This document shows, piece by piece, positions 15,964 to 23,954 of a stretch of DNA of 64,000 nucleotides. Position 1 is the stretch's first letter; every line of letters begins with the position of its first letter. The translations under genes and the position numbers were made by a program. The notes under the pieces were generated by a model that was not told the origin of the DNA, made no database searches, and saw only the letters and a list, made by a program, of their open reading frames with translations. The stretch is from Streptomyces sp. SirexAA-E. GTDB taxonomy: Bacteria; Actinomycetota; Actinomycetes; Streptomycetales; Streptomycetaceae. The stretch is taken from assembly GCF_000177195.2 (NCBI RefSeq), contig NC_015953.1, positions 806,001 through 870,000 of the forward strand. Direction: 5' to 3'.

Positions 15964-17831
15964 CGTGCACTTCCCTCTCGGATGTCGTCCGCGGCGTGGT
16001 CGGCCCCCACGGGTGCGGACCGGTGGTGTGCCGCGCCGTCGGTCTCGTCCGGGCCCGCGGTCCGCTGGGCCTCCCACAGCGCGGCGTACCGGCCACCGGC
16101 GGCGAGCAGGTCGGCGTGGCGGCCCTGTTCCGTGACGCGTCCGTCCTCCAGCACCACGATCCGGTCGGCGGTGCGGATGGTCGGCAGCCGGTGGGCGATG
16201 ACGAGGAGGGTGCGACCGGCCGCGAGTGCCGACAGGCCGTCCTGAATCAGTGCCTCGGAGTGCGGGTCGGCGTAGGCGGTCGCCTCGTCGAGCACGAGGA
16301 CGGGTGCGTCGGCGAGCAGCGCCCGTGCGATGGACAGCCGTTGCGCCTCTCCGCCGGAGAGGGTGACGGCCGTGCCGATCTCGGTCGCGTAGCCGTCGGG
16401 CAGCTCCATGGCCCGGTCGTGGATGCGTGCGGCGCGGGCGCACCGCTCGACCTCCTCGTCGGTGGCGTCAGGCCGCCCCAGGCGGATGTTGTCGGCGACG
16501 CTTGCCCGCAGCAGCCGTACGTCCTGGAGGACGAAGCCGACCCGTCGGTACAGCTCGGTGGCGGGAATGTCCCGCAGGTCGGCACCGCCGAGGGTGACCG
16601 TGCCGGCCGTGACGTCGTGGAAGCGGGGCAGCAGAGACGCCAGGGTGGACTTGCCCGAGCCGGAGGGACCTACCAGCGCGGTGACCGTGCCGGGCGCGAG
16701 GTCGAGGTCCACGCCGCTCAGGACGTCGGTGTTCCCGTCGTAGGAGAAGGAGACCTCCCGCAAACAGACGTGGTGGCCGTCGGGAAGGACGGCCGTCGTC
16801 GGCTCCGGCAGGGTGGGCGCATCCAGCAGTTCGGTGATGCGTACGGCGGCGGCCTGGCCGGCCCGGATCTGCTGGATGCGGGGCCCCACGACGCCCATGG
16901 GGGCGGCGACGGCCGGGCCGAGCAGGAGGAAGGGGACGAGTTCGGCCCCAGTCGTCCAACCCTGGGTGACGAAGACCGCGCCCAGCACGGTCAGGAGCAG
17001 CAGGACCACGGCCGGGGCGACCACAAGGATCGCGGCGGTGGAGGTGAGCAGGGTGGAGCGGACCCAGCCGGAGAAGAAGTCGGCGAAACCCTCGGTCGCG
17101 CGGACGAAGCGCTCGTGGGCTTTGCCTCCGCGTCCGAAGCTCTTGAAGACGGCGATGCCGGAGGCGAACTCCACGGCGGCGGCGGAGATCCGGCCCACCG
17201 CGGCACCGAACTCGGTCATCTGGGCCGCGGCCCCGGCCATGGCTCGGCTGAACAGGAACACGCCCAGCAGCAGGGGCACCACGCTGACCAGGGCCAGGCG
17301 CCGGTCGACAGTGAACAGGTAGACCAGGATGGGCACCGGGGCGGCGAGCACGGAGACGACATCCAGGAGGGTGTGGGCGAACAGGGTGTGCAGCGCGCTC
17401 ACGTCGTCCTGCACGGCCTGCTTGACCTCGCCGGTTCCTCGTCCGGTGAGCCGGCCGAGCGGGAGCCGCCCGATGTGCCGGGCGAGCCGGCGGCGGAGGG
17501 AGAGCTGAAGGTCGTTGTCGGCGATGTGGGCGAGGGTGCCGGCCGCCGTGCCGCACACGAGGGCGACGAGGCCCGACACGCAGGCCAGCGTCACCAGCGG
17601 CCAGAGCGCGGAGCCGTCGGCCGGGACCCCTGCGGTGAGGCGCCCGGCGATGCGGGAGACGGCGATGAACGGGACCACTCCGCAGAGGGCGGCAAAGGCC
17701 TGGAGGCCTACGGCGAGAGCCAGTCGTTCGCGTACGGGCTCGGCCAGCGTGCGCAACGGTGGCGGGGTGGGGCGGGCGTCGGCGGTTGCGGCGTCCGGGG
17801 CCCGGCCCGGTTCGGGTGGTTGTGACTTCAC
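15960..17831 (-). CDS. Half-ABC transporter, YbtP/IrtA-like
   Basis: Exporter-fold half transporter of 623 residues: membrane domain about 35-330, then Walker A GPSGSGKST, signature LSGGEAQRLS, Walker B VLVLDEATAYAD and switch IAHRLPTI. The GTG start overlaps the upstream methyltransferase stop (GTGA), and its own stop overlaps the next transporter gene. It should heterodimerise with that product at the inner membrane for metallophore traffic. No siderophore-interacting domain is fused at the N terminus, unlike IrtA. Confidence 0.9.
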   Translation of the reverse strand: MKSQPPEPGRAPDAATADARPTPPPLRTLAEPVRERLALAVGLQAFAALCGVVPFIAVSRIAGRLTAGVPADGSALWPLVTLACVSGLVALVCGTAAGTLAHIADNDLQLSLRRRLARHIGRLPLGRLTGRGTGEVKQAVQDDVSALHTLFAHTLLDVVSVLAAPVPILVYLFTVDRRLALVSVVPLLLGVFLFSRAMAGAAAQMTEFGAAVGRISAAAVEFASGIAVFKSFGRGGKAHERFVRATEGFADFFSGWVRSTLLTSTAAILVVAPAVVLLLLTVLGAVFVTQGWTTGAELVPFLLLGPAVAAPMGVVGPRIQQIRAGQAAAVRITELLDAPTLPEPTTAVLPDGHHVCLREVSFSYDGNTDVLSGVDLDLAPGTVTALVGPSGSGKSTLASLLPRFHDVTAGTVTLGGADLRDIPATELYRRVGFVLQDVRLLRASVADNIRLGRPDATDEEVERCARAARIHDRAMELPDGYATEIGTAVTLSGGEAQRLSIARALLADAPVLVLDEATAYADPHSEALIQDGLSALAAGRTLLVIAHRLPTIRTADRIVVLEDGRVTEQGRHADLLAAGGRYAALWEAQRTAGPDETDGAAHHRSAPVGADHAADDIREGSAR

Positions 17832-18556
17832 TTGACGAGAACTCCGATTTCAGGGATGGGCCTGCCGCCCGCCTCGGTGACGCGGCGGCTGGTCATGCCG
17901 GCCTCGCGGGCCAGCCGGGCGACGTCGAAGGTGTGCCAGTCGTAGCTGTCGGCGACCTCGCGCACGGTGCGGCCGTCGCGCATGACCTTCCAGGTGGTCG
18001 TGAACCGCATCCCGTCGCCCTCGGTGGGTTCGCCGCCGATCCACCACTCGTACGTCTGACGGCCGATGGTCTCCCTCAGGGACATGACCGGGGGGATGAC
18101 GCGTGGCGAGGAGACCCCCATCAGTTCCACGACGATGGGCGCCCCGTCCGGCAGGCGGTCCGCCAGCCGTTTCCACAGGGCCACGCGTTCGGGGACGGTG
18201 AGATGACCGGCCACGCCGAAGATGACGACGGCGGAGAGCCGGTCGGGCAGGACGAGGTCCTGGGCGGCCCCGTCCACGACGGTGACGCGCCGGCGCAGGT
18301 CCGGGTCGCGGGCGACCCGGGAGGTGAGCATGGCGCGCATGCTGGCGGACGGCTCGGCGGCGAGAATCTCGGCGTCCGGCAGGGCGGCGGCGATGACCTC
18401 GGTGACGCGGCCGGTTCCCGCGCCGATCTCCAGGACGGGTCCGTGGGAGACGTCGAGGCCGGTGAGGAGACGGGTCAGGGGCGGACCACTGCTGGCGGTG
18501 TGCCGGGTGGCGACCAGTTCGTAGAACTCGGCCGAGGTGGAGTAGTAGTCGATCAC
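17828..18556 (-). CDS. Class I SAM-dependent methyltransferase
   Basis: Protein of 242 residues with SAM motif I VLEIGAGTGRVTEV and acidic loop LAAEPSASMRAML. It is clearly paralogous to the methyltransferase fused to the imide reductase at 20746-22806: both begin with a Y-S-x-SAEF(Y/F)(E/D)LVAT segment and share AEPS/CEPS and SR-V blocks. It probably methylates the metallophore (O-, N- or C-), but the site cannot be told. It lies in the biosynthetic operon 49 bases after the thioesterase. Confidence 0.85.
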   Translation of the reverse strand: MIDYYSTSAEFYELVATRHTASSGPPLTRLLTGLDVSHGPVLEIGAGTGRVTEVIAAALPDAEILAAEPSASMRAMLTSRVARDPDLRRRVTVVDGAAQDLVLPDRLSAVVIFGVAGHLTVPERVALWKRLADRLPDGAPIVVELMGVSSPRVIPPVMSLRETIGRQTYEWWIGGEPTEGDGMRFTTTWKVMRDGRTVREVADSYDWHTFDVARLAREAGMTSRRVTEAGGRPIPEIGVLVK

Positions 18557-18605
18557 GATGCTCTCCGGGTTCGGAGGACCGGGCGGGCGTGCCCGGGGCG
18601 GCGGC

Positions 18606-19487
18606 TCACGGGGTGCTCGGCCAGGCGTGTACGCCGCCGGTGGTCAGCGAAGGGTCCAGCCTGCGCAGGACGGTGGCCACGACCTCACGGCGTCGCGGGG
18701 TGAGGTAGAAGTGGTCGCCGGGGAAGACGCGTACCTCGGTGCGGGCGGTGGTGAGGTCCGCCCAGCCGCCGGCCCGGTCGCGGCTCCGTTCCTCGCCGAG
18801 CTCCGGGTCCGTACTGCCGGTCAGGACGTGCAGGGGGCAGGACAGTGGCTCCCGGTCGGGTGGCCGGTACGTCTCGATGATCCGGTAGTCGTGGCGTACG
18901 GCGGTGAGGATCAGGGGTCGCAGTCCGGGGTCGTCCAGGACTTCTTGGCTGGTGCCGCCCAGCCGGGCGAGTTCGGCGCTCAGGGTTTTGTCGTCCTGGC
19001 GGTGGAGTTGCCCGGTGACGGCCGTGCCGGGGGCGGCCCGTCCGGACGCGAATACGCGCCGCGGGCCCGGGAGCCCGCGGCGGTTCAGCTCGTGGGCGAG
19101 TTCCCAGGCCACGGCGGAGCCCATGCTGTGTCCGAAGAGGGCGTACGGCCGGTCGAGCAGCGGCGCGACGGCGTCGGCCACCGCTGCCGTCAGCTCACCC
19201 ATGTCGGCCGCCTCGGGATCACCGAGGCGGTCCTCGCGGGCGGGGTATTGGACGGCGAGGAGCTCGACCTCGGGGGGCATGAGTGCCGCCCAGGGCCGGT
19301 AGAAGCCGGCGCTGCCACCCGCGTGCGGAAGGCAGATCAGCGTGAACCGGGGTGCGGCGCCACCGCTCCACCGTCTGATCCACGGGCTGTCGCCACGGGT
19401 GGCGCGGGCGGGGGGCCGGGCACCGGGGCGCGTCGCGGGGCGGGCCGAGGGCTGCAAGGACGCGCTCGGCGGGAAGGGCGCGGTCAC
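18606..19487 (-). CDS. Type II thioesterase
   Basis: Alpha/beta-hydrolase of 293 residues of the external NRPS thioesterase (GrsT/YbtT) family. The nucleophile Ser is in GHSMGSAVAWE, and the catalytic His in FPGDHFYLT. It normally removes misprimed or stalled acyl groups from carrier domains. An N-terminal extension of about 40 residues rich in Arg, Pro and Ala is unusual. The GTG start overlaps the P450 stop (GTGA). Confidence 0.9.
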   Translation of the reverse strand: MTAPFPPSASLQPSARPATRPGARPPARATRGDSPWIRRWSGGAAPRFTLICLPHAGGSAGFYRPWAALMPPEVELLAVQYPAREDRLGDPEAADMGELTAAVADAVAPLLDRPYALFGHSMGSAVAWELAHELNRRGLPGPRRVFASGRAAPGTAVTGQLHRQDDKTLSAELARLGGTSQEVLDDPGLRPLILTAVRHDYRIIETYRPPDREPLSCPLHVLTGSTDPELGEERSRDRAGGWADLTTARTEVRVFPGDHFYLTPRRREVVATVLRRLDPSLTTGGVHAWPSTP

Positions 19488-20737
19488 CAGGCAACCCTCA
19501 GTTCTTCGAGGCCGAAGGTGGCCGAGTCGTGCTTGACCACGACGTCCTCCCGGTCACCCGCGAGGCGGAGCGTGGGGACGCGGCGGATGAGCGTCTCCAT
19601 GGCGACCTCCAGTTCCAGCCGGGCCAGGTGCTGCCCGACGCACTGGTGGACGCCGTAGCCGAACGCGACGTGGTGGTTGTCGGTGCGGTGGAAGTCGACC
19701 CGCTCCGGCTCGTCGAACTGCTCGGGATCGTGATTGGCCCCGGCCAGGAGGGCGATGACGCCGTCGTCGGCGGGGATCGTCCGGCCGGACAGGTCGATGT
19801 CCTCGGCGGCCACTCGCAGGGGGATGGAGTCGGCGACGGACAGGACACGCAGGAATTCGTCGACGGCGGCCGGCATCAGGGAGGGGTCTCGGCGCAGTTC
19901 CTCCAGCAACTCCGGCCGCTCCAGCAGGAGCAGCGTGCTCAGGGCGATCATGCTGGTGGTGGTCTCGCGGCCGGCGTTGATCGTGATGCCGAGAGTCGAC
20001 AGGAGCTGGTCCATGGTCACGTGGCCGGGGACGAGGTGCTCGGTGACGAGCTTGGAGGTCAGGTCGTCGCGGGGCTCTTCCCGTCGCTCACCGATCAGCT
20101 CGGCGAGCAGGCCGAAGAGACCACCGAGGGCCTCGGAGACCTGCTCGGCCGTGCTGTGGCGGGAGCCGGAGATCCGGGTGACGTCCCGGAAGAACTCCAG
20201 GTTCTCCCGCGGGATGCCGAGCAGTTCGCAGATCACCGAGGTGGAGACCGCGTTGGCGTACGCGGAGACGAAGTCCACCGGGCCGCCGGCGGCGAGCATG
20301 CCGTCCAGTATCTCGTCGACGCGGGCCTGGACGACCGGGCGCATCGCACGCACCCGGCGCACGGTGAACACCGGCAGGAGCATGCGCCGGTACTTGGTGT
20401 GCTCGGGGGCGTCGGTGCGGATGAAGGGGCGGAACTTCGCCCCGGCTTCCTGCTCGCCCTCTCCGAGGGCCGGGAAGTCGGGACGGCGGATGTCGGCGCT
20501 GACCCGGGGGTCGGAGAGCAGTTCCCGTACGTCGTCGTAGCGGGTGACCACCCAGGCTTCGCGCTTGGTCGGCAGGGTGACGCGGGCGACCGGATCGTGG
20601 GTGCGCAGCGCGTCGTACTCCGCCGGCGCCGCGAAGGGGCAACCGCGCTGGATGGGGAAGTCCCGGGGCGGGGTCGCGGTGTCCGCGTGGGGATCGCCGA
20701 GGTGCTGGGGCGCCGTCGGGGTTTCCGGGCTGGTCAT
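19484..20737 (-). CDS. Cytochrome P450
   Basis: P450 of about 417 residues, bacterial CYP105/107-like in style. I-helix INAGRETTTSM, ExxR as EFLR and heme-binding AFGYGVHQCVGQHLA are all present. It probably hydroxylates or otherwise oxidises the metallophore. The small ferredoxin at 43225-43446, in a putatively co-regulated operon, is the natural electron donor. ATG 20737 lies 8 bases after the preceding gene. No ferredoxin reductase is in the window. Confidence 0.92.
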   Translation of the reverse strand: MTSPETPTAPQHLGDPHADTATPPRDFPIQRGCPFAAPAEYDALRTHDPVARVTLPTKREAWVVTRYDDVRELLSDPRVSADIRRPDFPALGEGEQEAGAKFRPFIRTDAPEHTKYRRMLLPVFTVRRVRAMRPVVQARVDEILDGMLAAGGPVDFVSAYANAVSTSVICELLGIPRENLEFFRDVTRISGSRHSTAEQVSEALGGLFGLLAELIGERREEPRDDLTSKLVTEHLVPGHVTMDQLLSTLGITINAGRETTTSMIALSTLLLLERPELLEELRRDPSLMPAAVDEFLRVLSVADSIPLRVAAEDIDLSGRTIPADDGVIALLAGANHDPEQFDEPERVDFHRTDNHHVAFGYGVHQCVGQHLARLELEVAMETLIRRVPTLRLAGDREDVVVKHDSATFGLEELRVAW

Positions 20738-20745
20738 GGAGGGTC

Positions 20746-22806
20746 CTAGTCGTCGGTGGGGAAGGAGGAGAGGAGCGGGCTGCCGGGGGGTGCCGGGACG
20801 CCCGGTGTGCTGGGACCGCGCGGCACGTGCGGTCCGGCGGTCGGGGCGGACGTGTCCGGTGTCAGGGTGAGCACGGCCAGCGGGGGCGCTCCGGGTCGGG
20901 TGGGCAGGATGCGTGCGGTCATGCCGGACTCGGCGACGACGTCCTTCAGCCCGAAGGGCTCCCAGCGGTAGGCGTCGTGTACTTCGCGTTCCGCGTGCGG
21001 GGCCCCGTCCCGGTAGACCCGCCAGGTGGAGTGCAGGCGCATGGTGCCGTTCTCCGCCTCGTCCGGTGCGCCTTTGAACAACCATTCGTAGCGGTGGCGC
21101 CCGGCGGTCGCGGTGGCGAGCCGGGTCTCGGGAAGGGTCATCGGCTCCTCGAACTGCATGAGTTCGACGATCACGAGCCCGCCGGGGGCCAGCCGCCGGG
21201 TCACCCGCCGCCACAGCTTGGCCCGTTCCTCGGCGTCGAGGTGGCCGAGGACTCCGCAGAGCAGGACGACGCTGATCCGCTCGGGGAGATCGAGATCGGG
21301 AGCGGCGTCCGCGGTGACGGTCACCCTGGTCCGCAGGTCCTCGTCGCTGAACACCCTGCTGGTGAGCACGGCGCGCATGCCGACCGACGGTTCGCAGGCG
21401 ATGATCTCCGCGTCCGGCCGGGCCCGGGCGACGGCATCGGTCAGGAGACCGGTGCCGGCGCCGATGTCCACCACAGGCCCGGTGCCGAGGTCGGCGTCGG
21501 CCAGGAGGGCGGCCACGGCCGGGGCGCTCGCGGTCGCGGTGTGTCCGGTGGCGACGAGGTCGAAGAACTCGGCCGACGGGGAGTACGCGGTGTCCGGCGG
21601 TCGGGCCGATGGCGTTTCCGCTGCGGGGCCAACCGGCACTCCGGCGGAGCCGGGACCCGCCCCGGTCCACGCGCCGAGAGGCGGGGCCGGGGCGGGACGG
21701 GGATCGGCGGTGTCGCGGAACCGCGCCTGCGTGGGGAAGACGTCGCTCACCGCCAGGGGGCGCGGCGTGGCCGGCCGGACGATCTCGGGCGGTCCCAGTC
21801 GGGCCGCGAGGTCGGTCCAGATGCGGCACACGGCCAGCTCGTACTGGCCCGCGCGCAGAGCGTCGCCGCCCCGCGCCACGGCGTCGCGGAGCCCGTCGAG
21901 GGCACTGCCGATGGCTTCCGGCCACAGGTCGGAGAAGACGGTGCGGAAGGAGCCCGTGCTTCCGACCACCGCCGTGCTCCCGAGTCCCAGGCTGCCGGTG
22001 CCAGGACCGTCCAGGACGAAGCGCCGGTCGGTGTCCCGCCCGATGTGCAGCCGGGGGCTCCACAGCACGGGGCCGTGGGTGTCCGCGAGGGTGAGCACTC
22101 CGCCCTCGGTCCCGAGCGAGATCCGGTGCCAGTGGAACGCGTGGTTGTCCCGGTCGGAGGGATCGAGCTGGTGGTGGACCCGCAGGGTGAGGGGGACCCC
22201 GGCGAACACGCCGTGCAGGGAGCGGAACGGCTGCGGCCCGATGCCGGCGGGCAGCGGTGCCGGATCCGCGAAGCCCCAGGGCCGCAGGGCGCCCATGGCC
22301 TGCCCGAGGATGTCCACCAGCGGGTGCATGAGGTGGATGGGGGTGGCGGCGTCCACGAAGAGCGGTCGCTGCTGGGCGACGAGCCGACGGGCCGCCTCGA
22401 TGAAGGCGCGAACCGGGGCGACGTCCGGGTAATGGGTGTTGAGGCGGTACCGCACGCCCCGGCGGCGCGCGTGCCTGAGGTTGTCCGTCAGCTCGGTCAG
22501 GTGCACGGGGTGTTCCTGGAGCACGTGGATGCCCCGGTCCATCAGCGCCCGGGCCAGGTCGGTTCCCTGGCCGCCCGAGATGGAGGAACTCACCGCCACA
22601 CAGGCGGCGTCGATGTCACCGGGGAGGTCGTCGACGTCGGCATGGAAGGGGACGCCCAGGCTCGCCGCGTACTCCCTGGAGGCTTGCGATCCCCGGCTCA
22701 GGATGCCGGCCAGGGTGTACCCGGGGCGTCGGCGTACGGCTTCGGCGTAGAAGCGGCCGAAGTTGGTGCCGCAGACCAGCACACGCAGGGGCGCCGGGGC
22801 GTTCAC
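20746..22806 (-). CDS. Thiazolinyl-imide reductase fused to a methyltransferase
   Basis: Two-domain protein of 686 residues. Residues about 1-380 match thiazolinyl imide reductases (Irp3/YbtU, PchG): VLVCGTNFGRFYAEAV is the Rossmann region, followed by RGIHVLQEHPVH and GVRYRLNTHYP. These enzymes use NADPH to reduce a carrier-bound thiazoline to thiazolidine. After a Pro/Ala-rich linker (about 385-430), residues about 435-640 form a class I methyltransferase (VVDIGAGTGLLTDAV) paralogous to the gene at 17828-18556. The tail is Pro-rich and disordered. The GTG start overlaps the upstream stop. The fusion ties reduction and methylation together and is unlike the single-domain reductases of Yersinia and Pseudomonas. 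Confidence 0.9.
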   Translation of the reverse strand: MNAPAPLRVLVCGTNFGRFYAEAVRRRPGYTLAGILSRGSQASREYAASLGVPFHADVDDLPGDIDAACVAVSSSISGGQGTDLARALMDRGIHVLQEHPVHLTELTDNLRHARRRGVRYRLNTHYPDVAPVRAFIEAARRLVAQQRPLFVDAATPIHLMHPLVDILGQAMGALRPWGFADPAPLPAGIGPQPFRSLHGVFAGVPLTLRVHHQLDPSDRDNHAFHWHRISLGTEGGVLTLADTHGPVLWSPRLHIGRDTDRRFVLDGPGTGSLGLGSTAVVGSTGSFRTVFSDLWPEAIGSALDGLRDAVARGGDALRAGQYELAVCRIWTDLAARLGPPEIVRPATPRPLAVSDVFPTQARFRDTADPRPAPAPPLGAWTGAGPGSAGVPVGPAAETPSARPPDTAYSPSAEFFDLVATGHTATASAPAVAALLADADLGTGPVVDIGAGTGLLTDAVARARPDAEIIACEPSVGMRAVLTSRVFSDEDLRTRVTVTADAAPDLDLPERISVVLLCGVLGHLDAEERAKLWRRVTRRLAPGGLVIVELMQFEEPMTLPETRLATATAGRHRYEWLFKGAPDEAENGTMRLHSTWRVYRDGAPHAEREVHDAYRWEPFGLKDVVAESGMTARILPTRPGAPPLAVLTLTPDTSAPTAGPHVPRGPSTPGVPAPPGSPLLSSFPTDD

Positions 22807-23954
22807 AGGATCCCCTCCTCGTCCCGCTCGGGTCCGGCAGCCGTCCCTGTGAGCCGGAGGTCGGCGACGCCGTGGGAGCGCAGGTGCCGTACCACGGTTT
22901 CGGGGTCCAGCACGTCGCAGGCGAAGTGGACGCCCGCCGGGACCTCACTCCGCAGTACCGCGTCCGCTGCCAGGGCTCCCACGGCGGCGGTGAGCCGGTA
23001 GCTGCTGGCCGTGCGCAGGGTCAGTCCGGCGGTCGCGGGTGCCCCCGAAGCGGTGCCCGACAGCGCGAAGTCCATGGCGTAGTAGGGCTTGCGCCCGGCC
23101 AGGTCGAGGTCGGCGGCGAGGATCAGCCGCTCCGCCAGGCGGCCCTGCTCCTCTCCGGCCGCGAGGCGGCCGGGCAGGAGGTTGAGCAGGGCGCGTACGG
23201 CGGGACCCGGGTGGACGTTGTACCAGTCGAGCCGGTCGAGGCCCAGGACGGAGGCGAGGCGTTCGCTCTCGCCGCTGAGGTAGGGCTGCACGGCGACCCG
23301 GCCGGGGAACGCCTGGTGCACGGTGTCCTCGTCGGCGCGCAGGGCTCGTGGCGCGCGGCGGCCGCCGCGGACGGCCGCCAAGGCCTCGCCGTAGGCCGCG
23401 CCGTCCGCGCCGCCCGAGCTGAGGGAGAGCATCAAGTCGTGCGCCACCGTGGGCGAACAGGGCTCCAGCCCCCCGCAGTAGGCGGTCAACGCGGCGACGC
23501 TGTCCAGGCCCTGTCGGGCCAGCCAGCGAGGCAGGAGGCTGGACAGACCGGGCAGTGCGCCCGCGGACAGGACGACCGTGCGAGTGTCGCGGGCCGGCTC
23601 GCCGCCTTTGAGAAGGTCTTCGGCTGCCGGGTCGTCGCCGGCCACGTCGACGCAGTGCGCACCGGCGTCCAGTGCCGCGAACGCCACGGTGGCACGGAGC
23701 CGGTAGGTGGGGCCGACGCAGTTGAGGACGATGTCGCAGCCCTCGGTGAAGGCACGCAGACCATCCGGTGCGGTGGCGTCGGCCCAGACCGTCTCGTCGT
23801 GGCCGCCGGGGTCGTTCTCGGCGACCTCGCACAGGGCCGACGCGGTCCGACCGCCCAGCCGCAGGCCGCTGTGGCCGAGGGCGTGCAGTTCGTGTACGGC
23901 GGCCCGCCCGACCGCGCCGGAGGCGCCCAGGACCCCGATCACTGGCTTGGTCAT
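22803..23954 (-). CDS. Saccharopine dehydrogenase-like NAD(P)-binding protein
   Basis: Protein of 383 residues with an N-terminal Rossmann fold (GVLGASGAVGRAAVHEL), a CVGPTYRL loop and DVAGDDPAAEDLL, as in the saccharopine-dehydrogenase NADP-binding family. It overlaps both neighbours by 4 bases, so it is an integral part of the pathway. A homologue exists in the S. coelicolor coelibactin cluster (SCO7684, from memory) with no known role. It may reduce an imine or carrier-bound intermediate or form an opine-like bond; that is inference. Confidence 0.75.
   Translation of the reverse strand: MTKPVIGVLGASGAVGRAAVHELHALGHSGLRLGGRTASALCEVAENDPGGHDETVWADATAPDGLRAFTEGCDIVLNCVGPTYRLRATVAFAALDAGAHCVDVAGDDPAAEDLLKGGEPARDTRTVVLSAGALPGLSSLLPRWLARQGLDSVAALTAYCGGLEPCSPTVAHDLMLSLSSGGADGAAYGEALAAVRGGRRAPRALRADEDTVHQAFPGRVAVQPYLSGESERLASVLGLDRLDWYNVHPGPAVRALLNLLPGRLAAGEEQGRLAERLILAADLDLAGRKPYYAMDFALSGTASGAPATAGLTLRTASSYRLTAAVGALAADAVLRSEVPAGVHFACDVLDPETVVRHLRSHGVADLRLTGTAAGPERDEEGIL

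Noticed and set aside
14110..17825. Long plus-strand frames opposite the two half-ABC transporters
   Set aside because: Antisense shadows; the minus strand carries complete Walker and signature motifs.
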